Of a stretch of 26,268 nt of DNA, positions 1-6,859 are shown in pieces. The stretch spans positions 1 through 26,268 of the forward strand of contig CAYJPT010000013.1 of the NCBI GenBank assembly GCA_964372165.1, read 5' to 3'. The notes under the pieces are model-generated. The model ran no database searches. It had not been told where the DNA came from and saw only the letters and a list, made by a program, of their open reading frames with translations. Source of the DNA: CAYJAD01 sp964372165. Its GTDB lineage: Bacteria; Desulfobacterota; Desulfovibrionia; Desulfovibrionales; Desulfovibrionaceae. Positions within the stretch are counted from its first letter, which is position 1; every line of letters starts with the position of its first letter. A program made the position numbers and the translations under genes.

Positions 1-12
1 TGTCATCACTCT

Positions 13-53
13 CTGATTTATTCTGCTTACAGAATAAATCAGCATTTCCTTAA
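13..53 (-). repeat. 41-bp palindromic repeat, copy 1
   Basis: A perfect 13-bp inverted repeat (CTGATTTATTCTG at 13-25, CAGAATAAATCAG at 30-42) around a 4-nt loop is followed by an 11-bp tail ending in CCTTAA. The whole 41-bp unit recurs in the opposite orientation at 1684-1724 with one mismatch, in the loop/stem junction. The strand is given relative to copy 2. The two copies frame the gene at 98-1624 with their tails pointing inward. The element could be a REP/MITE-like repeat or the end of a transposon. No T-run follows the stem, so a terminator role is less likely. Confidence 0.85.
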
Positions 54-80
54 GAAGTATTTTTTAGAGAGCTGCACATG

Positions 81-106
81 AAAAAGCGTAAGTCACGCTA
101 TTTTTT
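81..106 (-). terminator. Intrinsic terminator overlapping the stop codon of the spermidine-synthase-like gene
   Basis: An A-run, the stem AGCGT (85-89), loop AAGTC (90-94), stem ACGCT (95-99) and a run of six T's form a short hairpin with U-tracts on both sides. It can therefore work in either direction. Read leftward, the hairpin begins inside the TAG stop (100-98) of the upstream gene, so the terminator shares bases with the coding sequence. The stem is only 5 bp, extendable by A-T pairs. Confidence 0.65.
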
Positions 107-1624
107 CAATAATGCTTGGGCGTATTTTTCTACAGGTGCAAAATCATCATAAAGTGGGCTGACATCTAATGTAGGTTGTTTGGTAATTAGCGATTTAAAC
201 ATTTGTGTAATATTTGCTGAAAATATACCACTTTGCTGATTAATGGCAGATAATATATCGGTACGCACCTTAGGCAAAGCTATGACCATAAAATTTTGTA
301 CATTCTGTAAAGGGGTATTGGGAGTAACTGCAAAGACAAGAACTTCAGGAAAGGCTTGCTTTAGAGCTCCATATATACCCTGAAAAATATAGCTATCTTC
401 CCCTTCAAAGGCAGAAATAATATTCATAATTATTGCGCCATCTTCTGCTACGGATTTGCGTAAAGCTTGTGCAGCTTCTACAGTGCCCATGTGAAAGGGT
501 ACAGAATAATGCGAATTAAAAACATCTACAAAAACAAGATCATATTTTGTTGTATTGGCATTTATAAAGCGCCGTGCATCTTCGTGAAATATCTGTAAGC
601 GTTTATCTTCAGGTAAGCCAAAAGATGATTTGGCAAGTTTTGTCATACCTGCATCAAGTTCAACAACATCCAGACGTAGTTTATCTCCATCTAATCCACC
701 ATGCCCTGCTAAAAGCCATTTAGGCACTGAATATCCACCTCCGCCAAGCATAAGAATATTTTTTGCTTTTGGAAATAGCACAGTACCCAGTGCATAATAT
801 TTTGTATAATTAAACAATAATTCAGAATAATTATCTAAATATGTACCTGACTGAGCATAGCCAGGATCTGTGGCCATATAAAGTACCGGTCTTTGGTCTG
901 GAGTGCGTCCATACATTAAACGTATATTGCTATGTGGTGTTTCTACCGGAGGTGGTGTGCCTTGTTGAACTAAGCTTTGTTCTTGGCTTGTATTAAAAGC
1001 TGCAATCATTGGAATTGCAGCCAAAATTAAAATACGTGGCATTAGCGTGCTTGGACCACCTGAGAAGCTAACCAATAAGGATAATGCAATCATTGCAGCG
1101 GAAACACCTAATAAGATGTGTGTACTTGAAAAGAAAGAAATTAGAACAAAACCACCTAAAAATGTACCAACAATGCTACCAGTTGTTGACAGCGCATACA
1201 AACGTCCAACTGTTGCGCCTGACGTTTCTATATCAGCAAGGCGTAAACGAATAATATAGGGTGAAACCATACCAAATAGTACGGCAGGCAAAGCAAATAA
1301 GCCAAGAGCGGCAACTACTGCAGCAAGATATATGTTATCAAGAGCACTGGTAACAGCTACACCCATGAAGCGATGCCCAAGAGCAGTTATGGCGCAACCT
1401 GCACCTGCACCGGCTAGAATACGCCCCAGTACATTTTTTGAAAGGGTTTTATCGGCAATACGTCCACCAATCCATGCTCCAATGGCAAGACATGCTAAAA
1501 CAACGCCAATAAGGCTTGTCCAGATAATGACCGAAGTGCCAAGATGTGGAGCCATAACTCTTGCCCCAACCATTTCAAGCACCATTATAAGTGCGCCACT
1601 GGTGAAAATAACAAATTCAAGCAT
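98..1624 (-). CDS. Fused membrane / spermidine-synthase-like protein
   Basis: The 508-residue protein has a hydrophobic N-terminal half (about residues 1-210, six to seven membrane segments, including the stretch EMVGARVMAPHLGTS typical of fused MFS/spermidine synthase proteins). A cytosolic Rossmann-like aminopropyltransferase/methyltransferase domain follows from about 230 to 505. The S-adenosyl-ligand loop LGGGGY is at 293-298, the acidic strand end VVELD at 320-324, HEDAR at 347-351 and DVFNSH at 367-372. The C-terminal DDFAPVE fits the same family. The substrate is unknown; many members keep the fold without proven polyamine synthesis. The start is the first ATG after an in-frame stop region, and no strong Shine-Dalgarno is visible. 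The gene stands alone between two inverted copies of a 41-bp repeat and has its own terminator, so it may be a single-gene cassette. The fold and family are well supported; the biochemical role is not. Confidence 0.85.
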   Translation of the reverse strand: MLEFVIFTSGALIMVLEMVGARVMAPHLGTSVIIWTSLIGVVLACLAIGAWIGGRIADKTLSKNVLGRILAGAGAGCAITALGHRFMGVAVTSALDNIYLAAVVAALGLFALPAVLFGMVSPYIIRLRLADIETSGATVGRLYALSTTGSIVGTFLGGFVLISFFSSTHILLGVSAAMIALSLLVSFSGGPSTLMPRILILAAIPMIAAFNTSQEQSLVQQGTPPPVETPHSNIRLMYGRTPDQRPVLYMATDPGYAQSGTYLDNYSELLFNYTKYYALGTVLFPKAKNILMLGGGGYSVPKWLLAGHGGLDGDKLRLDVVELDAGMTKLAKSSFGLPEDKRLQIFHEDARRFINANTTKYDLVFVDVFNSHYSVPFHMGTVEAAQALRKSVAEDGAIIMNIISAFEGEDSYIFQGIYGALKQAFPEVLVFAVTPNTPLQNVQNFMVIALPKVRTDILSAINQQSGIFSANITQMFKSLITKQPTLDVSPLYDDFAPVEKYAQALLKK

Positions 1625-1683
1625 AATTTATTATGATAGAGCTTTATGTTAGAAACTTACTGCTCAAGTAAATTTAAAATTTA

Positions 1684-1724
1684 TTAAGGAAATGCTGATT
1701 TATTCTGCAAGCAGAATAAATCAG
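1684..1724 (+). repeat. 41-bp palindromic repeat, copy 2
   Basis: The tail TTAAGGAAATG is followed by a perfect 14-bp inverted repeat (CTGATTTATTCTGC at 1695-1708, GCAGAATAAATCAG at 1711-1724) around AA. Its reverse complement matches copy 1 (13-53) at 40 of 41 bases. It lies between the start of the spermidine-synthase-like gene and the 3' end of the HD-GYP gene. The remaining gap to 1915 shows no gene. Confidence 0.85.
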
Positions 1725-1915
1725 AAAGGCACACTGACTCCAAATTTCCCTTTAGGGTCGGCAGAAGTAATTTATGGCTTATTTTACGTTATGCTAAGCT
1801 TTTTGCAAAAAAAACGCTAGTTACTTCTAATATATGCATTATACAAACAAAATGATAATCAAGTTGTTACCTATGCAACTGCCATACGCAATCATACAAC
1901 TAAAATGAGAAAATA

Positions 1916-2926
1916 TTAATCTTTCATCATTCCAAAGTCTTTGTTTACGATAGCCATTAAAATTTTTGTGGTAAATTTATTATCAAATTTCGTTTGTGAG
2001 CTTGCAAGCTCTTTGGCTGCAACGTCAAAGTCTTTGGCTTGGGCATAGGGGCGATCTCCAACCATGGCACAAAAGGCATCAACCACTGCACATAAACGCC
2101 CAGTGACACTGATTTCTTTGGAGCGCTGCGGATATCCAGAACCGTCAAGCCTTTCATGATGCTCAAGCATACATTTTGTAAGTTCATCAAATGCTAAATC
2201 AAGTTTTTGCATCATTTTGTACCCTAGGAAAGGATGCATCACGACTTTATCGCGCTCGTCTTTATTTATTTTGCCAGTTTTAGAGCAAATAAAGCTTGGT
2301 ATTTTTGTCATACCAATATCGTGTAATAACAAAGCCAAGGCCATGCGGTCAAAGGCACGACGTGTACAATTGTCTTTTGAAGTAGTTTCAAGCCATAGCC
2401 ATAATCCTACAGACATACAATTAATGGCGTGATGTGACTGACTATAGGGTAAGTATAAGCGTTTTGTTAGATATTTGACTCTATGTCTATCTATCCAAAG
2501 CCACTCGGTTACAACCATTAAAGCCTTGTAAAGTGGTTCAAAAGCAATTTTAATGGGATTTTGGCTAAACTCATCAAAATGCATAATCAATGCACGCATG
2601 CAAATGTCTGCAATTTCAGATTCTTTTAAGTTTGCATCTTGCAAAACTAAGTCAAGCTGTTTAACTATGTGCTGTGAGTAGATGTGATGGTCAGAGCGTG
2701 CCACAAATAATAAACCTGCAGCACATAAGACTTTGATTTCATCAACTTGTTCATTTGTAAGACGTTGCTCTTTGCGGCTATATGGAACAAGCAGCAAGAT
2801 GTCTTCTTTAAAAATAAATAAGTCAATAGGAATTCGATATTTAGGAAATGATCCTAAAATTTCACAACTAATTTGGTAATATTGCTCATTAATATTACCA
2901 GGAACATTACTACCCTTTTTGGACAT
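1916..2926 (-). CDS. HD-GYP domain protein, probable cyclic-di-GMP phosphodiesterase
   Basis: The protein has 336 residues. The C-terminal half (about 165-330) is an HD-GYP domain: HDIG at 202-205, the metal-binding H231 in MHP, HHE at 256-258, DGSGYP at 261-266, and VDAFCAM...DRPY at about 282-294. The HD-GYP family hydrolyses cyclic di-GMP, so lowering this second messenger is the likely job. The N-terminal 160 residues are soluble, lack a recognisable receiver or PAS motif, and may be a sensor or adaptor region that I cannot identify. The usual lysine after HDIG is methionine (M206). The ATG lies 2 bp after the pyruvate kinase stop, and its Shine-Dalgarno (GGAAA) is inside the end of that gene. 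The two are therefore co-transcribed and probably translationally coupled. No convincing terminator is seen downstream. Confidence 0.88.
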   Translation of the reverse strand: MSKKGSNVPGNINEQYYQISCEILGSFPKYRIPIDLFIFKEDILLLVPYSRKEQRLTNEQVDEIKVLCAAGLLFVARSDHHIYSQHIVKQLDLVLQDANLKESEIADICMRALIMHFDEFSQNPIKIAFEPLYKALMVVTEWLWIDRHRVKYLTKRLYLPYSQSHHAINCMSVGLWLWLETTSKDNCTRRAFDRMALALLLHDIGMTKIPSFICSKTGKINKDERDKVVMHPFLGYKMMQKLDLAFDELTKCMLEHHERLDGSGYPQRSKEISVTGRLCAVVDAFCAMVGDRPYAQAKDFDVAAKELASSQTKFDNKFTTKILMAIVNKDFGMMKD

Positions 2927-2928
2927 AA

Positions 2929-4347
2929 TTATTTCCAGTAAACTTTTATAAGGTTTGTGCCTCGTGAGCGACCACCTTTTTGTGGCTGCCCTGCAGTGAT
3001 AATAATGCGTTCATCAAGGTTAAATGTTGGATTTTTAACAATAAAGTTTTCCGCACGTTCAGTGTGGTTAAATTGTTCTTCTGCACCAGATATGAAAATT
3101 GGAGTTACTCCCCAAGAAAAATTTAGAGCCTTTAATGCTTCTGGCTCAGGAGTAAGTCCGAAAATTCTTTGTGGTGGGCGGCATGATGCAATTTGTCTTG
3201 CTGATGAACCGCTCATACTATGAGAAACAATAGCCACAGCTTGGGATTTTTCTGCAAGCAAGCAAGCGGAATATGCCAAAAATTCATTGATACCTTTGTC
3301 TATTCCAGGCTCTTTGAGCTCATGCCTATCTAGCAAAATTTCTTCAGCTTGTCTTGTGATTTCACGCATGTAAGAAACTGTATCTACTGGGAAATTACCC
3401 ATAGCTGTTTCTTCTGAAAGCATCACGCAATCAGCTCCGTCAAGCACTGCATTAGCAACGTCAGTAGTTTCTGCTCTGGTTGGCACCGGACTAGAAACCA
3501 TGGATAGTAGCATTTGTGTTGCTACAATTACTGGTTTTGATGCTTCATTGCAGGCCCTAATAATACGTTTTTGTATGCCAGGTAACATGGGTAGTGGGCA
3601 TTCTACACCAAGGTCACCACGCGCAACCATGATGACATCAGCTTCACGTAAAATTTCATCTAACCTATCTACAGCCCCTTGGCGCTCAAGCTTAACAATA
3701 ACAGGCAAATTTTTTCCGGCAGCAAGGAGAACATTTTTTACATCAATTACATCTTCAGGTGTTTGTACGTAAGATATGGCTACTGCATCAATGCCAAGTA
3801 TAAGTCCTTGAGCTAAGTCTTTACGGTCTTTTTCGGTTAAGGCTGCAACCTTTGTTGCCTTGCCAGGTAAGGCCAGTCCTTTACGTGATGTTACCATGCC
3901 GGCATTATTGGCTTTAAGGACAACAAGTCCATCCTCGCGTCTTTCTGATACGTGAAACTGTAATCCTCCATCTGCCAACACTAAACGGTCATTAGGCACA
4001 AGACTTTCCAAAATGACAGTATGGTCAAAAGGTAGGTAGGGCATTTCATCAGTCTCCATAGACTTTGGCCCAAGCAATAACTCCATGCCTTTTGTTACAT
4101 TTATTTTTTGATCATCTTTGAGGTTACCAAGACGTATTTTAGGCCCGGATAGGTCTTGCATTATGGTAAGCGGAATATTGATTTCTTGTTCAATTTCACG
4201 GATATGCTTAATAATGTCCATAAACATTGAGGCATCACCATGTGAAAAGTTAAGTCTAAAAATACGAACGCCAGCAAGGGCTAGGGCGGTCATTTTTTCT
4301 TTAGTATCAGAGGCTGGTCCTATGGTGGCAATTATTTTAGTTTTCAT
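2929..4347 (-). CDS. pyk: Pyruvate kinase
   Basis: The 472-residue cytosolic enzyme matches the usual pyruvate kinase length. It transfers phosphate from phosphoenolpyruvate to ADP, the last step of glycolysis. Visible motifs are RLNFSHGD (31-38) and DLSGPKIR (65-72) of the A domain, a B-domain insert of about 75-170, and the catalytic signature IVKLERQGAV with K219 and E221. Also present are ARGDLGVE (242-249), the VATQML substrate loop, and MSEE-type LSEETAMG (310-317). The C domain (about 350-472) holds SHSMSGSSARQIASCRP, a phosphate-type effector site, followed by the TAGQPQKGGRSRGTNLIKV ending. The start ATG has the Shine-Dalgarno AGAGAG about 7 bases upstream. It heads a leftward pair with the HD-GYP gene. 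A TATAAT-like hexamer on the same strand at 4427-4422 could be its -10 box, but no good -35 is seen. Confidence 0.97.
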   Translation of the reverse strand: MKTKIIATIGPASDTKEKMTALALAGVRIFRLNFSHGDASMFMDIIKHIREIEQEINIPLTIMQDLSGPKIRLGNLKDDQKINVTKGMELLLGPKSMETDEMPYLPFDHTVILESLVPNDRLVLADGGLQFHVSERREDGLVVLKANNAGMVTSRKGLALPGKATKVAALTEKDRKDLAQGLILGIDAVAISYVQTPEDVIDVKNVLLAAGKNLPVIVKLERQGAVDRLDEILREADVIMVARGDLGVECPLPMLPGIQKRIIRACNEASKPVIVATQMLLSMVSSPVPTRAETTDVANAVLDGADCVMLSEETAMGNFPVDTVSYMREITRQAEEILLDRHELKEPGIDKGINEFLAYSACLLAEKSQAVAIVSHSMSGSSARQIASCRPPQRIFGLTPEPEALKALNFSWGVTPIFISGAEEQFNHTERAENFIVKNPTFNLDERIIITAGQPQKGGRSRGTNLIKVYWK

Positions 4348-4989
4348 GGTTCTCTCTGTAATATTGTGTTAAGTTGTTACTTTATGATTTATGTTATTTA
4401 AAACAATTTGAATATTTTTGCATTATAAAGTCAGGCAAAGCGATGCTTACCTCCCACTTGTTTGTAGTAGTACACTAAAAGTTTTTTGTTGGATAGTACT
4501 AAATATCAACAATTTTTTGTATTTTATTGCAAGAATTAAGTTTTTTCAAAATTATTTTGTCATGTGTGCAAAAAAACTCTTTGTATTTTTTGAAGATTAA
4601 AAAAAATAATAAAAGGTCCATAGATTTAGCGGTATATTGTTGTGTGAGACTCATAATACCACCAAAGTATAGTTTAAGGAAAAACTGCGCTGAACACAAT
4701 TTAGGGCTAGTCTATAAATTTCATATAGTCAAGGTTTAAAGTTTTACATTTTCAATAATTTATTTTTTTTTAAAACTTTTTATCAAAAAAATTACTGAAA
4801 ACCAAAATCTCTATCACATTAAAATCACAAATTTAACAAATTTTTTAATATTAAAAACATTAAATAACAAATAGTTAGATGTTTGTGTTTTCCTTTGTTT
4901 GCTCAAATCCTACCCAAAATAAATCATTCTACATTATTTAATGAAGTTTCTACTTGAAATGACAGTACTTATTTATTTTTTTTTAGATG
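4348..4989. other. AT-rich divergent intergenic region between pyk and mraZ
   Basis: About 640 bases are extremely rich in A/T, with many A- and T-tracts. No open frame here has a ribosome-binding site or protein-like composition. The few frames of 60-70 codons on both strands (around 4418-4739) are lysine/phenylalanine-rich, as expected by chance in such DNA. The stretch must contain the leftward pyk promoter; the best -10 candidate is TATAAT on the minus strand at 4427-4422. It may also act as an UP-element or bent DNA for the dcw promoter at its right edge. I see no tRNA or strong GC hairpin. Confidence 0.6.
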
Positions 4990-5018
4990 TTGACAGGTCC
5001 TATAAACTAGGTCATAAA
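4990..5018 (+). promoter_or_regulatory. Candidate sigma-70 promoter of the dcw operon
   Basis: A perfect -35 TTGACA (4990-4995) lies 17 bases before CATAAA (5013-5018), a 4-of-6 match to TATAAT. A start near 5025 would place the four GTGG boxes in the first transcribed 40 bases. The overlapping TATAAA at 5001-5006 has no -35 at a proper distance. The position just upstream of mraZ agrees with the mra promoter of other bacteria. Confidence 0.6.
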
Positions 5019-5024
5019 TGGAAA

Positions 5025-5061
5025 AAAGTGGTATTAAGTGGAACAAAGTGGTGTGGAGTGG
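5025..5061 (+). promoter_or_regulatory. MraZ operator: four phased GTGG boxes
   Basis: GTGG occurs at 5028, 5038, 5048 and 5058, an exact 10-bp period of about one helical turn. Boxes 1 and 3 read AAAGTGG, box 2 reads TAAGTGG and box 4 reads GGAGTGG. MraZ is known to bind short tandem TGGG or AAAGTG-type repeats upstream of its own gene, so these are very likely its binding sites. Box 4 overlaps the mraZ Shine-Dalgarno (GGAG, 5055-5058). The whole array lies between the candidate promoter and the start codon. Confidence 0.85.
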
Positions 5062-5064
5062 TAA

Positions 5065-5511
5065 ATGAAGCCAGAGTTTGAAAAAAGTCATTATAGAACC
5101 TTAGATGCCAAGGGGCGATTGATGCTTCCGGTAGATTATAGAGAGGCTTTAAGTGCTATCTCTACTACTGGTAGCTTTGTGCTTACTGGTTTTCATGGGC
5201 GTCTTGTGGCTTATACTCCTGAAGAGTGGCAACATACTAAGGAGCAACTTGCTAAGGTTAAAAACCCCACCAAAAATTTTAAGTTTTTTTTGAGTAAAGT
5301 GCGTGGTCTTGCAGAGGAACTTGTGCCAGATGGGCAGGGACGAGTGCGTTTATCCCAACCGTTAATGCGAGAAGCAGGGCTAATAAAAGACATTGTGCTT
5401 GTTGGTTTGGATAATAAGTTTGAAATTTGGGATCAAAGTCGTTTTGAAGATATTGAAATTGGAGATGTGGCAGAAGAGTTAAGCTTAAACAACGTAGAAT
5501 TATCTTTGTAA
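5065..5511 (+). CDS. mraZ: Transcriptional regulator MraZ
   Basis: The 148-residue protein has two AbrB-like swapped-hairpin domains. The first centres on LDAKGRLMLPVDYRE (13-27) and the second on DGQGRVRLSQPLMREAGL (89-106). Both keep the D-x-K/Q-G-R core of MraZ. MraZ forms a ring-shaped oligomer that binds tandem boxes in front of the dcw operon and adjusts its transcription. The start ATG has GGAG 6 bases upstream, embedded in the last operator box. It is the first gene of the operon, 13 bases before rsmH, and probably autoregulated through the 5025-5061 array. Confidence 0.97.
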   Translation: MKPEFEKSHYRTLDAKGRLMLPVDYREALSAISTTGSFVLTGFHGRLVAYTPEEWQHTKEQLAKVKNPTKNFKFFLSKVRGLAEELVPDGQGRVRLSQPLMREAGLIKDIVLVGLDNKFEIWDQSRFEDIEIGDVAEELSLNNVELSL

Positions 5512-5524
5512 TTGGGGTGCTATT

Positions 5525-6520
5525 ATGATGGGAAAAGACCATGAACAGTTAGAATCTGTACATATTCCCGTGTTGCTTGAGCAAACATTGGTAGCACTTG
5601 CTCCTAAAGCTGGTGGGCGTTACTTGGATGGGACATTAGGTCTTGCCGGTCATACCAAAGCCATTATTCAATCAGCAGAAAATATAGAAATTTGTGCTTT
5701 AGATCGTGATGGTGATGCTTTGGAGCTTGCCAAGGCACGCCTTAACTCTTTGTCATTAAATGGTGCCAAGATACATTATTTTAATACACATTATAGTAAA
5801 TTTGAAGATGCATTACAAAGCCTTGGATGGGATAAGCTTGATGGTGCTTTAATAGATATAGGTGTGTCTTCATTACATTTGGATACTCCTGAGCGTGGCT
5901 TTAGCTTTAACAGCGATGGACCGCTTGATATGCGTATGGATAGGCAAATGCTTGATGGCTCAACACGCTCGGCACGTGACATTGTTAATAAAGAACGATT
6001 TGAAGTTTTGAAAGATATAATAAAAGACTATGGGGAAGAACCTCAAGCAGGTCGCATTGCAAGGGCCATTGTAGATGCGCGCCAAACAAAAAGTATTGAT
6101 ACAACAGCTGAGCTTGCTCGTATTGTTTACAATGCTTATCCGCCGGCTTGGAGGGCTAAAGCCAGAAATCATCCTGCAACAAGGACATTTCAGGCTTTTC
6201 GTATGGTTGTTAATGATGAACTTGGTGAGCTTAAGCGTTTTTTAGATTTAATACTTAAACGCTTAAATATTGGTGGACGTTTGGTAGTCATAAGCTTTCA
6301 TTCTTTAGAAGACCGTATGGTTAAGCAAACTATGCGCTATTGGGCTGAATCTTGCCGTTGTCCTCGGCATATTATGCGATGTGCATGTGGGCACAAACCG
6401 GAAGTTAAAATTTTGTATAAAAAACCGGCAGTGGCTCAGGCTGAAGAATTAGCACAAAACCCACGCGCAAGTAGTGCTAAACTACGTGCCATTGAGAAAA
6501 TTTATGAGGTGAAAGCATGA
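5525..6520 (+). CDS. rsmH: 16S rRNA (cytosine(1402)-N(4))-methyltransferase
   Basis: This 331-residue SAM-dependent enzyme methylates N4 of C1402 in the 16S rRNA decoding centre. Diagnostic motifs are HIPVLL (13-18), DGTLGLAGH (35-43, SAM loop), DIGVSS (111-116) and ERGFSF..DGPLDMRMD (123-139). ATRTFQAFRMVVNDEL and ISFHSLEDRMVK follow, with a late cysteine cluster CRCPRHIMRCACG. Two ATG codons stand in tandem (5525 and 5528). The Shine-Dalgarno-like GGGGTG (5514-5519) is 5 bases from the first and 8 from the second, so the protein may be one residue shorter. The stop overlaps the start of the next gene by four bases (ATGA), which suggests coupled translation. Confidence 0.97.
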   Translation: MMGKDHEQLESVHIPVLLEQTLVALAPKAGGRYLDGTLGLAGHTKAIIQSAENIEICALDRDGDALELAKARLNSLSLNGAKIHYFNTHYSKFEDALQSLGWDKLDGALIDIGVSSLHLDTPERGFSFNSDGPLDMRMDRQMLDGSTRSARDIVNKERFEVLKDIIKDYGEEPQAGRIARAIVDARQTKSIDTTAELARIVYNAYPPAWRAKARNHPATRTFQAFRMVVNDELGELKRFLDLILKRLNIGGRLVVISFHSLEDRMVKQTMRYWAESCRCPRHIMRCACGHKPEVKILYKKPAVAQAEELAQNPRASSAKLRAIEKIYEVKA

Positions 6521-6807
6521 TAGAGCGTGGAAGTAGCGGTTGGAATTTATTTATTGTGCTTGGGACGCTGTCAGCTATGTTTATGAGCCTTGTTTTGGTG
6601 TGGGTAAATATTGAGCGCATGGATACTAGCTATTTTATAAATACATTGCAGATAGATATAAGAGAAAGACAGTCGCATAAAGCTAAACTTGAGGTGGAGC
6701 GTGAGTATTTATTATCTCCGCATGAGCTTGGACGCAAAGCTGAGGCCTTGGGTTTATACCAGCCAAAGATTGGGCAAGTGCGTTGGCGTGATGATGTGGC
6801 AAAATAG
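6517..6807 (+). CDS. ftsL: Cell division protein FtsL-like
   Basis: A 96-residue bitopic protein has a short cytosolic tail, one membrane segment (about 9-31) and a periplasmic charged helix (about 35-80) that looks like a coiled coil (IDIRERQSHKAKLEVEREYLL). It ends in an HELGRKAEALGLYQPKIGQVR stretch typical of FtsL. Sequence conservation in FtsL is low, so the call rests on size, topology and the invariant place between rsmH and ftsI. FtsL joins FtsB and FtsQ to activate septal wall synthesis by FtsWI. No FtsB is in this window. The start overlaps the rsmH stop. Confidence 0.85.
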   Translation: MIERGSSGWNLFIVLGTLSAMFMSLVLVWVNIERMDTSYFINTLQIDIRERQSHKAKLEVEREYLLSPHELGRKAEALGLYQPKIGQVRWRDDVAK

Positions 6808-6849
6808 TGTGCATTGAATTTTGTGAAAGTATTAAGATAAAGCTAAGTT

Positions 6850-6853
6850 GGAG
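6850..6853 (+). promoter_or_regulatory. Ribosome-binding site that sets the ftsI start
   Basis: GGAG lies 6 bases before ATG 6860. The longest open frame would begin at TTG 6848, but that codon precedes and touches this Shine-Dalgarno, so it cannot be the start used from it. Confidence 0.8.
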
Positions 6854-6859
6854 AAAAGT

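Noticed and set aside
1332..1652. A 106-codon plus-strand frame opposite the spermidine-synthase-like gene
   Set aside because: It is antisense to a membrane domain with clear family motifs, so it is a shadow of that gene.
1763..1828. Inverted repeat AGAAGTAA/TTACTTCT with an inner TTTTTGCAAAAA palindrome after the HD-GYP gene
   Set aside because: The 50-base loop and lack of a GC stem plus U-tract make it unconvincing as a terminator or operator; it could arise by chance in A/T-rich DNA.
4418..4739. Overlapping frames of 60-70 codons on both strands in the pyk-mraZ gap
   Set aside because: Their composition is what random A/T-rich DNA gives (Lys, Asn, Phe, Ile), they overlap each other on opposite strands, and none has a convincing ribosome-binding site.
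5001..5006. TATAAA as the -10 box of the dcw promoter
   Set aside because: No acceptable -35 lies 16-18 bases upstream. TTGACA at 4990 fits the CATAAA at 5013 instead.
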